From assembly GCA_964395545.1 (NCBI GenBank), contig CAYNAW010000004.1, positions 1 to 51,050 on the forward strand: a DNA stretch of 51,050 nt, in the 5' to 3' direction. The position numbers were made by a program, and so were the translations under genes. Position 1 is the stretch's first letter. Each line of letters starts with the position of its first letter. This DNA is from CAYGVX01 sp964395545 (lineage in GTDB: Archaea; Thermoproteota; Bathyarchaeia; Bathyarchaeales; SOJC01). Positions 1 to 7,898 of this stretch are shown in pieces. The notes below the pieces were generated by a model. It saw only the letters and a program-made list of their open reading frames with translations. It was not told the DNA's origin and did not search any database.

Positions 1-119
1 CACAGTCTATTGTGAAGGCGGCAACACGATTAAAGCATTGTTGCTTCGAAATACGATGCTAAAATCAAGAGCACAAATCACGCGGGTCAACCAGGAATGC
101 ACGGGCGCGAGGCGGGAAA

Positions 120-173
120 CGCGGGTCCAGCCGAGGCATGCCCAAGATTCCTGCGGTGGGCCACGGACCCGCG
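120..173 (+). repeat. Long GC-rich inverted repeat upstream of the hydrogenase
   Basis: A perfect 9-bp inverted repeat, CGCGGGTCC (120-128) and GGACCCGCG (165-173), encloses a second 5-bp pair, GCCCA (140-144) and TGGGC (157-161). Together they could form a two-tier hairpin of about 54 nt. It lies just before the presumed promoter of the hydrogenase small-subunit gene and no convincing gene covers it. It could be a protein-binding site, the 3' structure of a transcript entering from the left, or a small structured RNA. No T-run follows, so an ordinary terminator is not obvious. Confidence 0.45.
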
Positions 174-195
174 GAGCAGCAGAGGTTTACCGAAG

Positions 196-206
196 AGTTA
201 AAATGC
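196..206 (+). promoter_or_regulatory. Probable TATA-box promoter of the plus-strand hydrogenase genes
   Basis: An A/T element, AGTTAAAATGC, sits in GC-rich sequence. Typical archaeal spacing puts the transcription start near 228. A purine-rich Shine-Dalgarno stretch, GGAAGGAAGG at 239-248, follows, six bases before the ATG at 254. Position and spacing fit; there is no other proof. Confidence 0.4.
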
Positions 207-253
207 GTCACGTCCTGTTTATCCCACGACGAGCGGACGGAAGGAAGGTTTTC

Positions 254-673
254 ATGGGAATCACTGCACGAAGCCGAATGAAGTCCCCGTGGCTGTTCCA
301 CCTGAACAGCGGGTCCTGTAACGGGTGCGACATCGAAATCGTGGCCACGCTGACCCCGCGCTACGATGCGGAACGGCTAGGCTGCGTGCTCGTGGGCTCC
401 CCGCGCCACGCCGACGTGCTGCTGGCCACCGGTCCGGTCACGCGGCAGATGCTCCCACGCTTCATCCGCGTCTACGAACAGGTCCCGGAGCCCAAAGTGG
501 TTGTCGCCGTCGGCACGTGCGCCACGTCGGGCAGTCCGTTCACCGGCAGCCAGATGGTCGAGGGCCCGATGGATAAGATCATCCCGGTCGACGCGTACGT
601 GGTGGGCTGCCCCCCGAGACCAGAGGCCATCGTGAAGGGAATCGTCACCGCGATGAAGAAGAAGTTTGGGTGA
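254..673 (+). CDS. Group 4 [NiFe] hydrogenase small subunit (NuoB/HyfI/MbhJ-like)
   Basis: This is the electron-transfer subunit of a membrane-bound [NiFe] hydrogenase. It should hold the single proximal [4Fe-4S] cluster next to the NiFe subunit on the cytoplasmic face of the membrane. The 139-residue protein has GSCNGCDIE (Cys22, Cys25), GTCATSGSP (Cys89) and GCPPRPEAI (Cys119), the four cysteines and spacing expected of NuoB-type subunits. An open frame reaches back to position 38, but the upstream part is low-complexity and unlike the family. The ATG at 254 has a strong Shine-Dalgarno sequence. The large-subunit gene follows at once, as in ech, mbh and hyf operons. The next start overlaps or nearly abuts the TGA at 671-673, suggesting coupled translation. 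Confidence 0.9.
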   Translation: MGITARSRMKSPWLFHLNSGSCNGCDIEIVATLTPRYDAERLGCVLVGSPRHADVLLATGPVTRQMLPRFIRVYEQVPEPKVVVAVGTCATSGSPFTGSQMVEGPMDKIIPVDAYVVGCPPRPEAIVKGIVTAMKKKFG

Positions 674-680
674 GACCGAC

Positions 681-1907
681 GTGGCAGACTCTGGCGGCGC
701 CAAAGAGATTCAAGTGGACTACAGCCGGCTGCGCGTCCCGTTCGGACCGGTCCATCCGGCCCTGAAAGAGCCGATTTCGCTGAGGGTCACTGTCCGACGG
801 GAAGAGGTTGTCGACGTCGACGTGCAGTTAGGCCACGTGCACCGCGGAATCGAGGCGTTGGCCGAACATCGAAATCTCGCGCAGGCGCTGTACCTGGTTG
901 AACGCATCTGCGGCATCTGCTCGCACAGCCACACCACCTGCTTCATCCAAGCGTTGGAGAGAATCGGAGGCATCACGCCGTCAGCGCGATCGCTGTACTT
1001 GAGAACGCTGATTTTCGAGTTGGAACGCCTGCACAGCCACCTCCTGATCCTCGGCGTCATGGCGTACGAAGTGGGATTCGACACCCTCTTCATGTTCGCC
1101 TGGCACGCCCGCGAAGACGTGCTCGACCTGTTTGAAGAGATCACCGGCAACCGGGTCCACCACTCGATGAACACGCTGGGCGGAGTACGCTGGGACGTCT
1201 CGCCGCAGCACCTGGACAAACTCACCCAAAGCGCGAACAAGCTGGAGAAGGCGGCGAACTACCTCCGTGACGTGTTCCAAGACCGGACGGTCGAAAAGCG
1301 ACTGTGCGGCGTCGGGGTGCTCGCTCGCGAGGCGGCGCGAGACCTCTGCGCGGTCGGTCCGATTGCCCGCGGATCCGGCCTGGACACCGACGTTCGCGTC
1401 GATCACCCGCACGCGGCTTACGGGGACTTGAAGGACAGCTTCGCCGTCGCCGTCAGAGACGGCGGCGACGCGTACGCGAGGACCGAGGTCCGACTCCTGG
1501 AGCTGTTCGAGTCGATCAACATCATCCGGACCATCGCCGATGCCTTGCCTCCGGGCCCAACGAAGCTGGAGACGAACGTGCTGCGCCTGAAGAAGGACAT
1601 CCCAGCAGGGGAAACCGTCTCAGTGGTCGAGGCGCCGCGGGGCGAGCTGCTGCACTACGTCAAGACCAACGGAAAAGACGGGTTACACCGCTTGAAGATC
1701 CGGACCCCGACCAACGCCAACGTGCTGAGTCTGAAGCCCATGCTCATCGGCGGCGAACTCGCGGACATCCCGGTGGCTCTGGCCTCCATCGACCCGTGCA
1801 TGAGCTGCACCAACCGGCTGGTAGTGGTCGACGCGGAGCAGCACGCGGAGACGGTGATGGACCTCGATCGGCTGCGACGACAGAGGAGACCCCCGTGTAC
1901 ACGCTAG
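681..1907 (+). CDS. Group 4 [NiFe] hydrogenase large (catalytic) subunit (NuoD/HycE-like)
   Basis: This catalytic subunit binds the NiFe(CN)2CO centre that makes or oxidises H2. Both metal motifs are intact: RICGICSHSH near residue 75 (L1; Cys77, Cys80) and DPCMSC near 371-376 (L2). A true hydrogenase is therefore indicated rather than a complex I NuoD, which lacks these cysteines. After DPCMSCTNR a 29-residue tail begins LVVVD, closely resembling the HycE tail that a HycI-type protease removes after the Arg. The NuoC-like domain, fused to this subunit in HycE and HyfG, is here a separate gene on the other strand (7899-8366). I chose GTG at 681 because GGTGAG lies six bases upstream. A TTG at 666 would overlap the preceding gene and has no ribosome-binding site. 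Confidence 0.92.
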   Translation: MADSGGAKEIQVDYSRLRVPFGPVHPALKEPISLRVTVRREEVVDVDVQLGHVHRGIEALAEHRNLAQALYLVERICGICSHSHTTCFIQALERIGGITPSARSLYLRTLIFELERLHSHLLILGVMAYEVGFDTLFMFAWHAREDVLDLFEEITGNRVHHSMNTLGGVRWDVSPQHLDKLTQSANKLEKAANYLRDVFQDRTVEKRLCGVGVLAREAARDLCAVGPIARGSGLDTDVRVDHPHAAYGDLKDSFAVAVRDGGDAYARTEVRLLELFESINIIRTIADALPPGPTKLETNVLRLKKDIPAGETVSVVEAPRGELLHYVKTNGKDGLHRLKIRTPTNANVLSLKPMLIGGELADIPVALASIDPCMSCTNRLVVVDAEQHAETVMDLDRLRRQRRPPCTR

Positions 1908-2845
1908 TGGCGCTCCTGCTGACGCTGCCGTTCGTGACGTTAGTGAGCCTGCTGTTCGACGGCATTGACCGAAAGATCCACGCACGAATGCAGAACCGCA
2001 TCGGCCCCCCGGTCATCCAACCCTTCTACGACTTCATCAAGCTGTTCAACAAAGAGCGCGTCGTGCCTCTGACCGCGGCCTCAGGGATCTTCACGGCGTC
2101 GCCCATCATCGCCGTGTCGGCCGCCATCTTGGCCGCGGCCATCCCCGTGGCCAACGTCCTCACCGGGACGAGCATGGTCGGCGACTTGCTGCTCATCATG
2201 TATTTGCTGGCGATGTTCTCGATCATGGTCATCATCGGCGGTTCCTCGTCCGGCAACCCGTACGGCGCGATCGGTTTCGCACGCAAGATGATGATGCTCA
2301 TCACCTACGAGATCCCGCTGCTCATAGCGATTGCATCGCTCGCGTTCAACCCGCACCTGTCGCTGGCGCACTACGACGTTGTGCAGACGCAGGCGCGTAC
2401 GGAGTCGCTCCTGGTGTTCACTTACCCGAGCATGGCGGTTGCCGCCGCCGCGTTCTTGCTGTGCATGCCCGCGGCCGCGACGGTGGTGCCGTTTGACATC
2501 CCGGAGGCGAAGACCGAGATTGCCCACGGTCTGCTCGTTGAGTACGGAGGCCCATACTTGGCACTGATGAAGCTGGCCAAGGCGACCTCGAATTTCGCGT
2601 TGGCCTTTCTGGCGGCCACGCTCTTCTTCTACGTGCCCGCCCTGGTTGAAGGCCGCGTGCCGCTGGGCGCCCCGGGGAGTCTCGCGGTATGCCTGGTCAT
2701 TACGTTGATCATCATGCTGCTGACCCTCACGGTGCCTCGCACCGTTCTCGCGCGGCTCAAAGTGGGGCAGGCTTTCAAGTTCTACTGGCTGGGTCCCCTG
2801 ATTCTGTCCGTGGCGTCGCTCGGACTGTCAATCGTGGGACTGTAG
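1895..2845 (+). CDS. Hydrogenase membrane anchor, NuoH/HyfC-like
   Basis: This integral membrane subunit is of the NuoH (ND1)/HyfC/MbhM/EchB family. It connects the peripheral hydrogenase module to the ion-pumping arm and forms part of the proton path. The protein has 316 residues with about eight hydrophobic segments. The family signature QNRIGPPVIQPFYDFIKLF falls near residues 34-52, and the conserved loop FDIPEAKTEIAHGLLVEY lies further on with its Glu residues in place. The GTG start at 1895 lies inside the end of the large-subunit gene (13-bp overlap). GAGGAG is at 1883-1888, so the two are probably translationally coupled. The longer open frame upstream of 1895 is only the antisense-like shadow of the large subunit and is not part of this gene. 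Confidence 0.9.
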   Translation: MYTLVALLLTLPFVTLVSLLFDGIDRKIHARMQNRIGPPVIQPFYDFIKLFNKERVVPLTAASGIFTASPIIAVSAAILAAAIPVANVLTGTSMVGDLLLIMYLLAMFSIMVIIGGSSSGNPYGAIGFARKMMMLITYEIPLLIAIASLAFNPHLSLAHYDVVQTQARTESLLVFTYPSMAVAAAAFLLCMPAAATVVPFDIPEAKTEIAHGLLVEYGGPYLALMKLAKATSNFALAFLAATLFFYVPALVEGRVPLGAPGSLAVCLVITLIIMLLTLTVPRTVLARLKVGQAFKFYWLGPLILSVASLGLSIVGL

Positions 2846-2855
2846 GTGACAATGG

Positions 2856-3194
2856 GTGAAGCTGGGAAAAATGCTTCGTGAAACGCTGCGAACGCTGTTC
2901 CGCCGACCGGTGACGGTGCCATATCTGACCAAACCAGGGGCAATGGTGCCGGTTCCCGACCGATTCAGAGGGAAGATCGTCTATGATGAGACCGCGTGCA
3001 TCGGCTGCCTTCTGTGCATTCGAATATGCCCCAGCGGAGTGATCACCTCGACGGAGAAGAAGAAAGTGCGATTCAACCTTGCTCGGTGCATGCTGTGTGG
3101 CCAATGCGCGGGGATTTGTCCCAAGGAGGCCATAAAGCTGAGTGCGGACTTTGAAATCGTTGTCGAAGAAAAAGAGGAGCTGATCGTTCAATAA
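2856..3194 (+). CDS. Hydrogenase ferredoxin-type subunit, 2x[4Fe-4S] (NuoI/HyfH/MbhN-like)
   Basis: This polyferredoxin subunit relays electrons between an external carrier, probably ferredoxin, and the small subunit. The 112-residue protein has two full CxxCxxCxxxCP motifs, CIGCLLCIRICP and CMLCGQCAGICP, enough for two [4Fe-4S] clusters. The N-terminal 45 residues are basic and amphipathic (FRRPVTVPYLTKPGAMVP), like the NuoI segment that lies on the membrane arm. The GTG start at 2856 has AGGTGAC a few bases upstream and begins 10 bp after the NuoH-like stop. An ATG at 2871 is the alternative. It is the fourth gene of the plus-strand half of the hydrogenase locus. Confidence 0.9.
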   Translation: MKLGKMLRETLRTLFRRPVTVPYLTKPGAMVPVPDRFRGKIVYDETACIGCLLCIRICPSGVITSTEKKKVRFNLARCMLCGQCAGICPKEAIKLSADFEIVVEEKEELIVQ

Positions 3195-3237
3195 AATTTA
3201 AAGACCCGAGTCGACTAGATGATGGGTAGGGATATGC

Positions 3238-3702
3238 GTGCCGTCACCCTCGCGTGAAACGGTAGTTTTGGTCCTGAAAAACGTGGTCTACCGCCACTCG
3301 GAGTTCAAATCGCTAGAGGAATTCTTGGTCGAGAGATACGGGTTCGGCAAAATTGAAGAAAAGAAATGCGCCATTTCGGAGTTGAGAACGATCAAGCATG
3401 AAGGCGCCGCGTCGGAGGAGGAAATCGAGAGGAAATTCGACTCGTACAAGATTTTCGAGGGCAACTACCTGGACTCGCGAATCAAGATCTGCATCATGGG
3501 CGGCATCACCGAGGACGAGGACTTCATCACGGGAATCGGAGAAAAAGAGCAGTACACGGTCTACACAACCGCCTACCAGATGATCAAATTCGTGGCAGAC
3601 AGCGGCTACGCCATCCAACAGCTGATTGAACGGCTGACGACGGACCTGGGACTGGACACCAAACCCCAAGAATGGACGTTCCATCGAAGCAGAGAGGCTT
3701 AG
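3238..3702 (+). CDS. Hypothetical soluble protein in the hydrogenase locus
   Basis: I do not recognise this 154-residue protein. It is soluble, mixed alpha/beta by appearance, rich in Glu and Lys, and has only two cysteines (in KKCAISE and IKICIMGG), so it does not look like an iron-sulfur protein. There is no signal peptide or membrane segment. It follows the ferredoxin subunit by about 40 bp on the same strand, so it is probably co-transcribed and may be an accessory or assembly factor, which is inference from position only. The GTG start at 3238 is preceded by GGGTAGGG. Its stop codon overlaps the stop of the convergent NuoN-like gene by 4 bp (TTAG at 3699-3702). Confidence 0.75.
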   Translation: MPSPSRETVVLVLKNVVYRHSEFKSLEEFLVERYGFGKIEEKKCAISELRTIKHEGAASEEEIERKFDSYKIFEGNYLDSRIKICIMGGITEDEDFITGIGEKEQYTVYTTAYQMIKFVADSGYAIQQLIERLTTDLGLDTKPQEWTFHRSREA

Positions 3703-5186
3703 GACCCCCCGACGAGGCCGATCAGAAGCTGCGGCTGAAGACCCACCACGATTGCGACGATCGCCAGAATCATCGTGGGAAGCCACATGGTCACGTGCAC
3801 TTCAGTGGCAGGCTTCAGTCGATCGCTTTCCTCGCCCAGGAAAATCAGCTGAAAGGCGCGAACCAAGAACACGAACGCGATCATCGACACGCCTACGAGC
3901 ATGACCACTGCGACGATGGCGACAGAAAGCCCCACGGTGGAAACCAGAAACGCGTAGACGGCGTTGTAGAGCAGCCACTTGGCATAGAAGCCGCTCAACG
4001 GCGGGAGCCCGGCCAGCGAGAGGGCACAGATCAGGTAGCTCACCGCGGTCTTGTTCATCTTCTTGACCAAGCCGCCCAGCGACCGCATGTTCGGGGTGCC
4101 GCTGGTGAAGAACACCGAGCCGAGGCTGAGGATGAGCCCGGCTTTCATCAACGCGCTGTTGATCAAGTAGTACTGGCCAGCGACGAGGCTCAACGTCGGG
4201 GTGAGCAGCCCGAGGACAAAGACGATGTGCCCGAACTCGTCGATGCTGCAGTAGGCCATCATGCGGTAGAAATCCCGCTGGGGATAGGCCAGCAAGACGC
4301 CGAACACCATGGAGATCAGCCCGAGGCCCATCATGAACGCGATGATGAGGGGGGAGGGATAGACCGCGTAGAACGGGACGACGAGTTTGTACAGGGCAAG
4401 CAGCAGGGCCACCGGCTCGGCGCTGAAGAACCCGTTGATGACTATGGTGGAGGCAGGAAACACGTCAGGGACCCATCCGTGAAAGGGAACCAGCCCTACG
4501 TCGGCGCCGATGCCTACGATGAAGCACGCGACGGCCAACATGAGCCACTGAGGCCGCTGGAGGAGAAGCGTGTGCACTTCGGGATCGTGCAGGATCACGT
4601 CCAGATTGGAGGTGCCGGTCAAGAGGAACACGGTCATCGTGCCCAACAGAACAAACAGCGCACTGATGGCGATGATGATGAAGTACTTGAAGGCGGCCTC
4701 GGGGGACAGCTTACTCGGATTGTGCGCCACCAGGATTACTGACACGCCGACCACCAGTTCGACGAAGACGAATATGCCGAACAAGTCATGAGAGAGGAGT
4801 AATCCGAGCATACAGGAGAGAAAGAGCAGCAAGAAGAAGTTGTACAGACCCGGCTTCAATCGGCCGCCCGGCTCCGCCTTCACGTTGTACAGCGATGCCA
4901 GGAAGAAGATGAGGGCCACCGCAGCCATCGCGGCGGTGTTGGTCAGGTCGGCGCGCAGCGAAAGCTCAGGAGTTTCTAGGACGCCGCCGGCCAGAACGTC
5001 GGGAACCATGGTCAGCACCGTAGCCAGCGTCAAGGCGGCGCCGACGAGAAGCGCGATCTTGGCGAATTTCTTGGAGAAATCCGCAAGAAACCAGAAAAGA
5101 CTCGTGAAGAGGCATAACACGCCGGTGAAGATAGGAACAACGAGCGACAGCAGCGGCAGCAGAGAATACATTACCCGCGCCTCCAC
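3699..5186 (-). CDS. Proton/ion-translocating membrane subunit, NuoN/MrpD-like
   Basis: This is a member of the antiporter-like NuoL/M/N family and forms part of the ion-pumping arm of the hydrogenase. It has 495 residues and about 14 hydrophobic segments, with the family core VGLVPFHGWVPDVF near 230-243. The Glu of the TM5 region (Glu143, in FVELVVG) is present, as are Lys348 (ALMKAGL) and the late-helix Lys403 (GFYAKWLL) typical of NuoN. The lysine normally found five residues before PFH in TM7 is Asp229 here (GIGADVGLVPFH). The next helix has Glu257 (SAEPVA) where a lysine is usual. These charge reversals are unusual. The start overlaps the HyfE-like gene by 16 bp, and the gene is last in a minus-strand operon. 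Confidence 0.88.
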   Translation of the reverse strand: MEARVMYSLLPLLSLVVPIFTGVLCLFTSLFWFLADFSKKFAKIALLVGAALTLATVLTMVPDVLAGGVLETPELSLRADLTNTAAMAAVALIFFLASLYNVKAEPGGRLKPGLYNFFLLLFLSCMLGLLLSHDLFGIFVFVELVVGVSVILVAHNPSKLSPEAAFKYFIIIAISALFVLLGTMTVFLLTGTSNLDVILHDPEVHTLLLQRPQWLMLAVACFIVGIGADVGLVPFHGWVPDVFPASTIVINGFFSAEPVALLLALYKLVVPFYAVYPSPLIIAFMMGLGLISMVFGVLLAYPQRDFYRMMAYCSIDEFGHIVFVLGLLTPTLSLVAGQYYLINSALMKAGLILSLGSVFFTSGTPNMRSLGGLVKKMNKTAVSYLICALSLAGLPPLSGFYAKWLLYNAVYAFLVSTVGLSVAIVAVVMLVGVSMIAFVFLVRAFQLIFLGEESDRLKPATEVHVTMWLPTMILAIVAIVVGLQPQLLIGLVGGS

Positions 5187-5809
5187 TTCTTAATCGAAAG
5201 CGTCCCATAATCCCGGTAGGCTTCGATCACGATGTAGACCCCGGCAGCCGTCACAAAGACCATCAAGACCAGTATGAGCGCGATGAGGAACAGGGGACTC
5301 TGCGAGAAAAGGGGATAAAGCGCGTTCTCAGCCATGTTGAGCCCGACGAGAATCTTCAACGGATCTTCGCGTGACACCATGAAGAACACGGACAGGGAGA
5401 ACATCAACATGCTGAACGGGACCGCTTCGAGGTTCACAGGAAACGACACGTACGGACTCAGCAGAATCGCATAAGGAATCACCGCGGCGGCAACGCAGAC
5501 GGCGGCGCGTCGCACGCCCCCCACTGGACGATCAGCCAGATTCTCGGTCTTCAGCATTCCCAAGTGGATAATCAAGGGAATCACGATTGCGCACGCGAAC
5601 CACTCGGCGAAGGTAATGGAGAAGCCGGTGAGCGCTTCCAGATGCAAGCCCAGGACGAGGTCTAAGAAGCTGCTCACGAGGTCCACCGTTCCTATGGCGA
5701 TCGCCTGCAATGAGAGAAACAGAATGGCCTGGCGGGTATTCCGCGCAAAAAGCGTGATGATGGTCGCGCCCGTGGCAATAATCAACGTTACTACGATTGC
5801 CGGGTCCAC
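5171..5809 (-). CDS. Hydrogenase membrane subunit, HyfE-like
   Basis: This is a small membrane subunit of the HyfE family. Its C-terminal half resembles NuoK/MrpC, which contributes acidic residues to the proton path. The protein has 212 residues with six or seven hydrophobic segments. The NuoK-like signature GLNMAENALYPL is near residues 157-168, with the buried Glu present. The start is a GTG at 5809, three bases after the NuoL-like stop codon. The 3' end overlaps the NuoN-like gene by 16 bp. This tight packing, in the order NuoL-HyfE-NuoN, matches Hyf-type hydrogenase operons and supports a Hyf-like rather than Ech-like complex. Confidence 0.85.
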   Translation of the reverse strand: MDPAIVVTLIIATGATIITLFARNTRQAILFLSLQAIAIGTVDLVSSFLDLVLGLHLEALTGFSITFAEWFACAIVIPLIIHLGMLKTENLADRPVGGVRRAAVCVAAAVIPYAILLSPYVSFPVNLEAVPFSMLMFSLSVFFMVSREDPLKILVGLNMAENALYPLFSQSPLFLIALILVLMVFVTAAGVYIVIEAYRDYGTLSIKKWRRG

Positions 5810-5812
5810 AGC

Positions 5813-7804
5813 TCACACCGCCAAAATCGCCACGAGGACCAGGACGACGGCGCCGGCTACGAAAGACACGACCGCCGCAAGGTACCTCTGTTCAATGTCC
5901 AAGCGCAGCAGCTTCTCACAGGAGCCAAAGAACGCGCGCGACACCCTGTCATACAGCCGGTCAACGTCGAGCGCCGCGCAGACCTGATCGATCTTCAACG
6001 CGGTTGTCAGCGTATGATAGAAATGGGTCGCCCGCACGCTCTCGAGCACGGTCGTGTCTTCGCCGCAGAGGAAAGGTTTGAGCGCCTCCTCCTTCTTGAT
6101 GAAGCTGCGCTCGATGCTGGCGGCGCTCCGTTTTGAGGCAAAGTACACTCCGGCCGCCAAGACACCCACGCACGACAGGAAGGCCACCGTGGCCCACATC
6201 GGGTTCCAGAAACCTGAACCGGTCAGAATGTCATCGAGCACCAACGACACTTCGGACCCCGCCCACGGGTGCAGCTGCCCGATTGCGGGCAGAACGAGGC
6301 TGTTCAGCAACAGTTGCGGATAGACTCCGAAACCTAGAAGACACGCCGAAAGAATCGCCATAGGAAACAGCATCAACGCCGGGCTCTCGGTAACCTCCCG
6401 CTGGTACTCAGGCGCCGAGCCGAAGAAAGTCGCGTGGAACAGTCGCAAGATGGCGGCGGTCTTGAGAACCGAGCCCACGAGCAACAGGATCGCGAAAAGA
6501 GGCGCGTTCAACTCCAACGAGGCATGGATGCCCAGCCACACCGCCGTGAAGTAGCCGAGAAAAGGAAACCCGGCGACCGAAAGCGCGCCCAAGCTTCCCA
6601 ACGCAGCGGTGATCGGCATCGAGTTGCTCAAGCCGCCCAGACCGTTCATCGAGGTTTCGCCGACCCGGAATATCGCGCCGCCGACGGCCAGAAAAATCAA
6701 CGCGGAAAAGAGAACGTGATAGATCATACCGAGGAGCCCAGCGGCCAATCCCAAATGCGTCACAAACCCGAGCGTCATCACAGTGCCGCCTAACGCCGAC
6801 ACGTCACAATACGCCGCAACGCGTTTGCTGTCGGTCTCCACCAATCCGAAAAGCGCGGCGACGATCAGCGTGACGCCGCCGATGACGGAAATCACGAGGC
6901 TCCACAGGTTGATGTTGCCGAACAACAGGGACAGCTGCAGCGGGACCCCGCCCGCCGCCGCGACGAGAGGAGCGAAGATCTGCCCGAAAAACCGGACCAG
7001 CAAATACAATCCCATCAAGAACCCGCCGTGAACATACACGACGATCGGAGTGGCGGTAACGGTGGCGTCCGGAAACCACGTGTGCAAGGGAAACTGGACC
7101 GCCTTGGGCAGTATCCCGACGAAGAACAGCAGAGCAGCCAAGGGCACGACGGGATGCCCCAGCAGCGCCTCGCTCCAACGGTGAATCTCCCACGTGCCGA
7201 CCGCTGGATAAATCAGCACTGCGCCCACCACCAAACAAAAAGTGCCGATGTGCGTCATAATGAAGGTCTTGAACGACGCCGCTCGAGATGCCGGATCCGC
7301 ATGCCAAAAGCCGACGAGGACGTAGGCGCAGATGCTGGTCATCTCCCAGAAGACCAAGAATGCCAACAAGTTGCCAGAAAAACAGCCGCCGAGAAGCGAG
7401 CCCAGAAAGAACAGCATGAACGGGTAGGCTCGGTTAAAGGTGGGAGGGGCGTAACGATGTCGGTTTTCGGGACCGAGATACTTGACCGAATAGGTGATAG
7501 CCACCGCGGCAAGAAGCGCGAAAAAGAGCGCCGGAATCAACGCCAACGCGTCGACATGCACGCTCAGCGCAAACGCCCCCACGGGGAGAGCCAAGTCAAA
7601 AAACGAGGCGGCAACCGGACCAGTTTCGGTCACGACGTACGTCAACCCCAGCACCAGCGCAAACGTGGCATACGAAGCCATGACACACAGCGCCTTAGCG
7701 AGGTTGTTCCCAATCTTCGGAATCCTCGCGAGAAAGTAGATCGGCAAGGCGACGAGTAGCGGCAACAGCACGGCACCAAACGCAAGCGACGAGTGATCAA
7801 CCAA
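5813..7804 (-). CDS. Proton/ion-translocating membrane subunit, NuoL/HyfB-like
   Basis: This large antiporter-like subunit has 663 residues and about 16 hydrophobic segments. The TM5 Glu is present in LVFWEMTSICAYVLVGFW, and the TM7 Lys is in GILPKAVQFPLHTWFPDA, so one canonical proton channel looks complete. This contrasts with the NuoN-like partner. A soluble stretch after the last core helices (RSFIKKEEALKPFLCGED, then DVDRLYDRVSRAFFG) precedes a final C-terminal helix. This is the usual layout of HyfB/MbhH-like and NuoL C-termini, which run along the complex. The apparent start is a TTG at 7804 with a weak GGGGGT upstream. The NuoC-like gene lies 94 bp upstream on the same strand, and I see nothing in that gap. 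Confidence 0.9.
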   Translation of the reverse strand: MVDHSSLAFGAVLLPLLVALPIYFLARIPKIGNNLAKALCVMASYATFALVLGLTYVVTETGPVAASFFDLALPVGAFALSVHVDALALIPALFFALLAAVAITYSVKYLGPENRHRYAPPTFNRAYPFMLFFLGSLLGGCFSGNLLAFLVFWEMTSICAYVLVGFWHADPASRAASFKTFIMTHIGTFCLVVGAVLIYPAVGTWEIHRWSEALLGHPVVPLAALLFFVGILPKAVQFPLHTWFPDATVTATPIVVYVHGGFLMGLYLLVRFFGQIFAPLVAAAGGVPLQLSLLFGNINLWSLVISVIGGVTLIVAALFGLVETDSKRVAAYCDVSALGGTVMTLGFVTHLGLAAGLLGMIYHVLFSALIFLAVGGAIFRVGETSMNGLGGLSNSMPITAALGSLGALSVAGFPFLGYFTAVWLGIHASLELNAPLFAILLLVGSVLKTAAILRLFHATFFGSAPEYQREVTESPALMLFPMAILSACLLGFGVYPQLLLNSLVLPAIGQLHPWAGSEVSLVLDDILTGSGFWNPMWATVAFLSCVGVLAAGVYFASKRSAASIERSFIKKEEALKPFLCGEDTTVLESVRATHFYHTLTTALKIDQVCAALDVDRLYDRVSRAFFGSCEKLLRLDIEQRYLAAVVSFVAGAVVLVLVAILAV

Positions 7805-7898
7805 CGCTAATGACCCCCGACGCGTTCACGACGTGAAGCGGGTGCAGGGTTCAGATAATCGCGAAGCAACAGACCCCTCGCCGGAGGACATCGACAAA

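Noticed and set aside
38..253. Upstream extension of the hydrogenase small subunit
   Set aside because: It covers the inverted repeat and the presumed promoter, has composition unlike the family, and an ATG with a strong ribosome-binding site follows at 254.
1304..1894. Long N-terminal extension of the NuoH-like subunit
   Set aside because: This stretch is an Arg-rich shadow frame inside the large-subunit gene. The GTG at 1895 has a Shine-Dalgarno sequence and starts exactly where NuoH homologues begin.
3672..4742. Plus-strand open frame opposite the NuoN-like gene
   Set aside because: It is rich in His, Glu, Arg and Gln and lies wholly antisense to a well-defined membrane protein; a codon-bias shadow.
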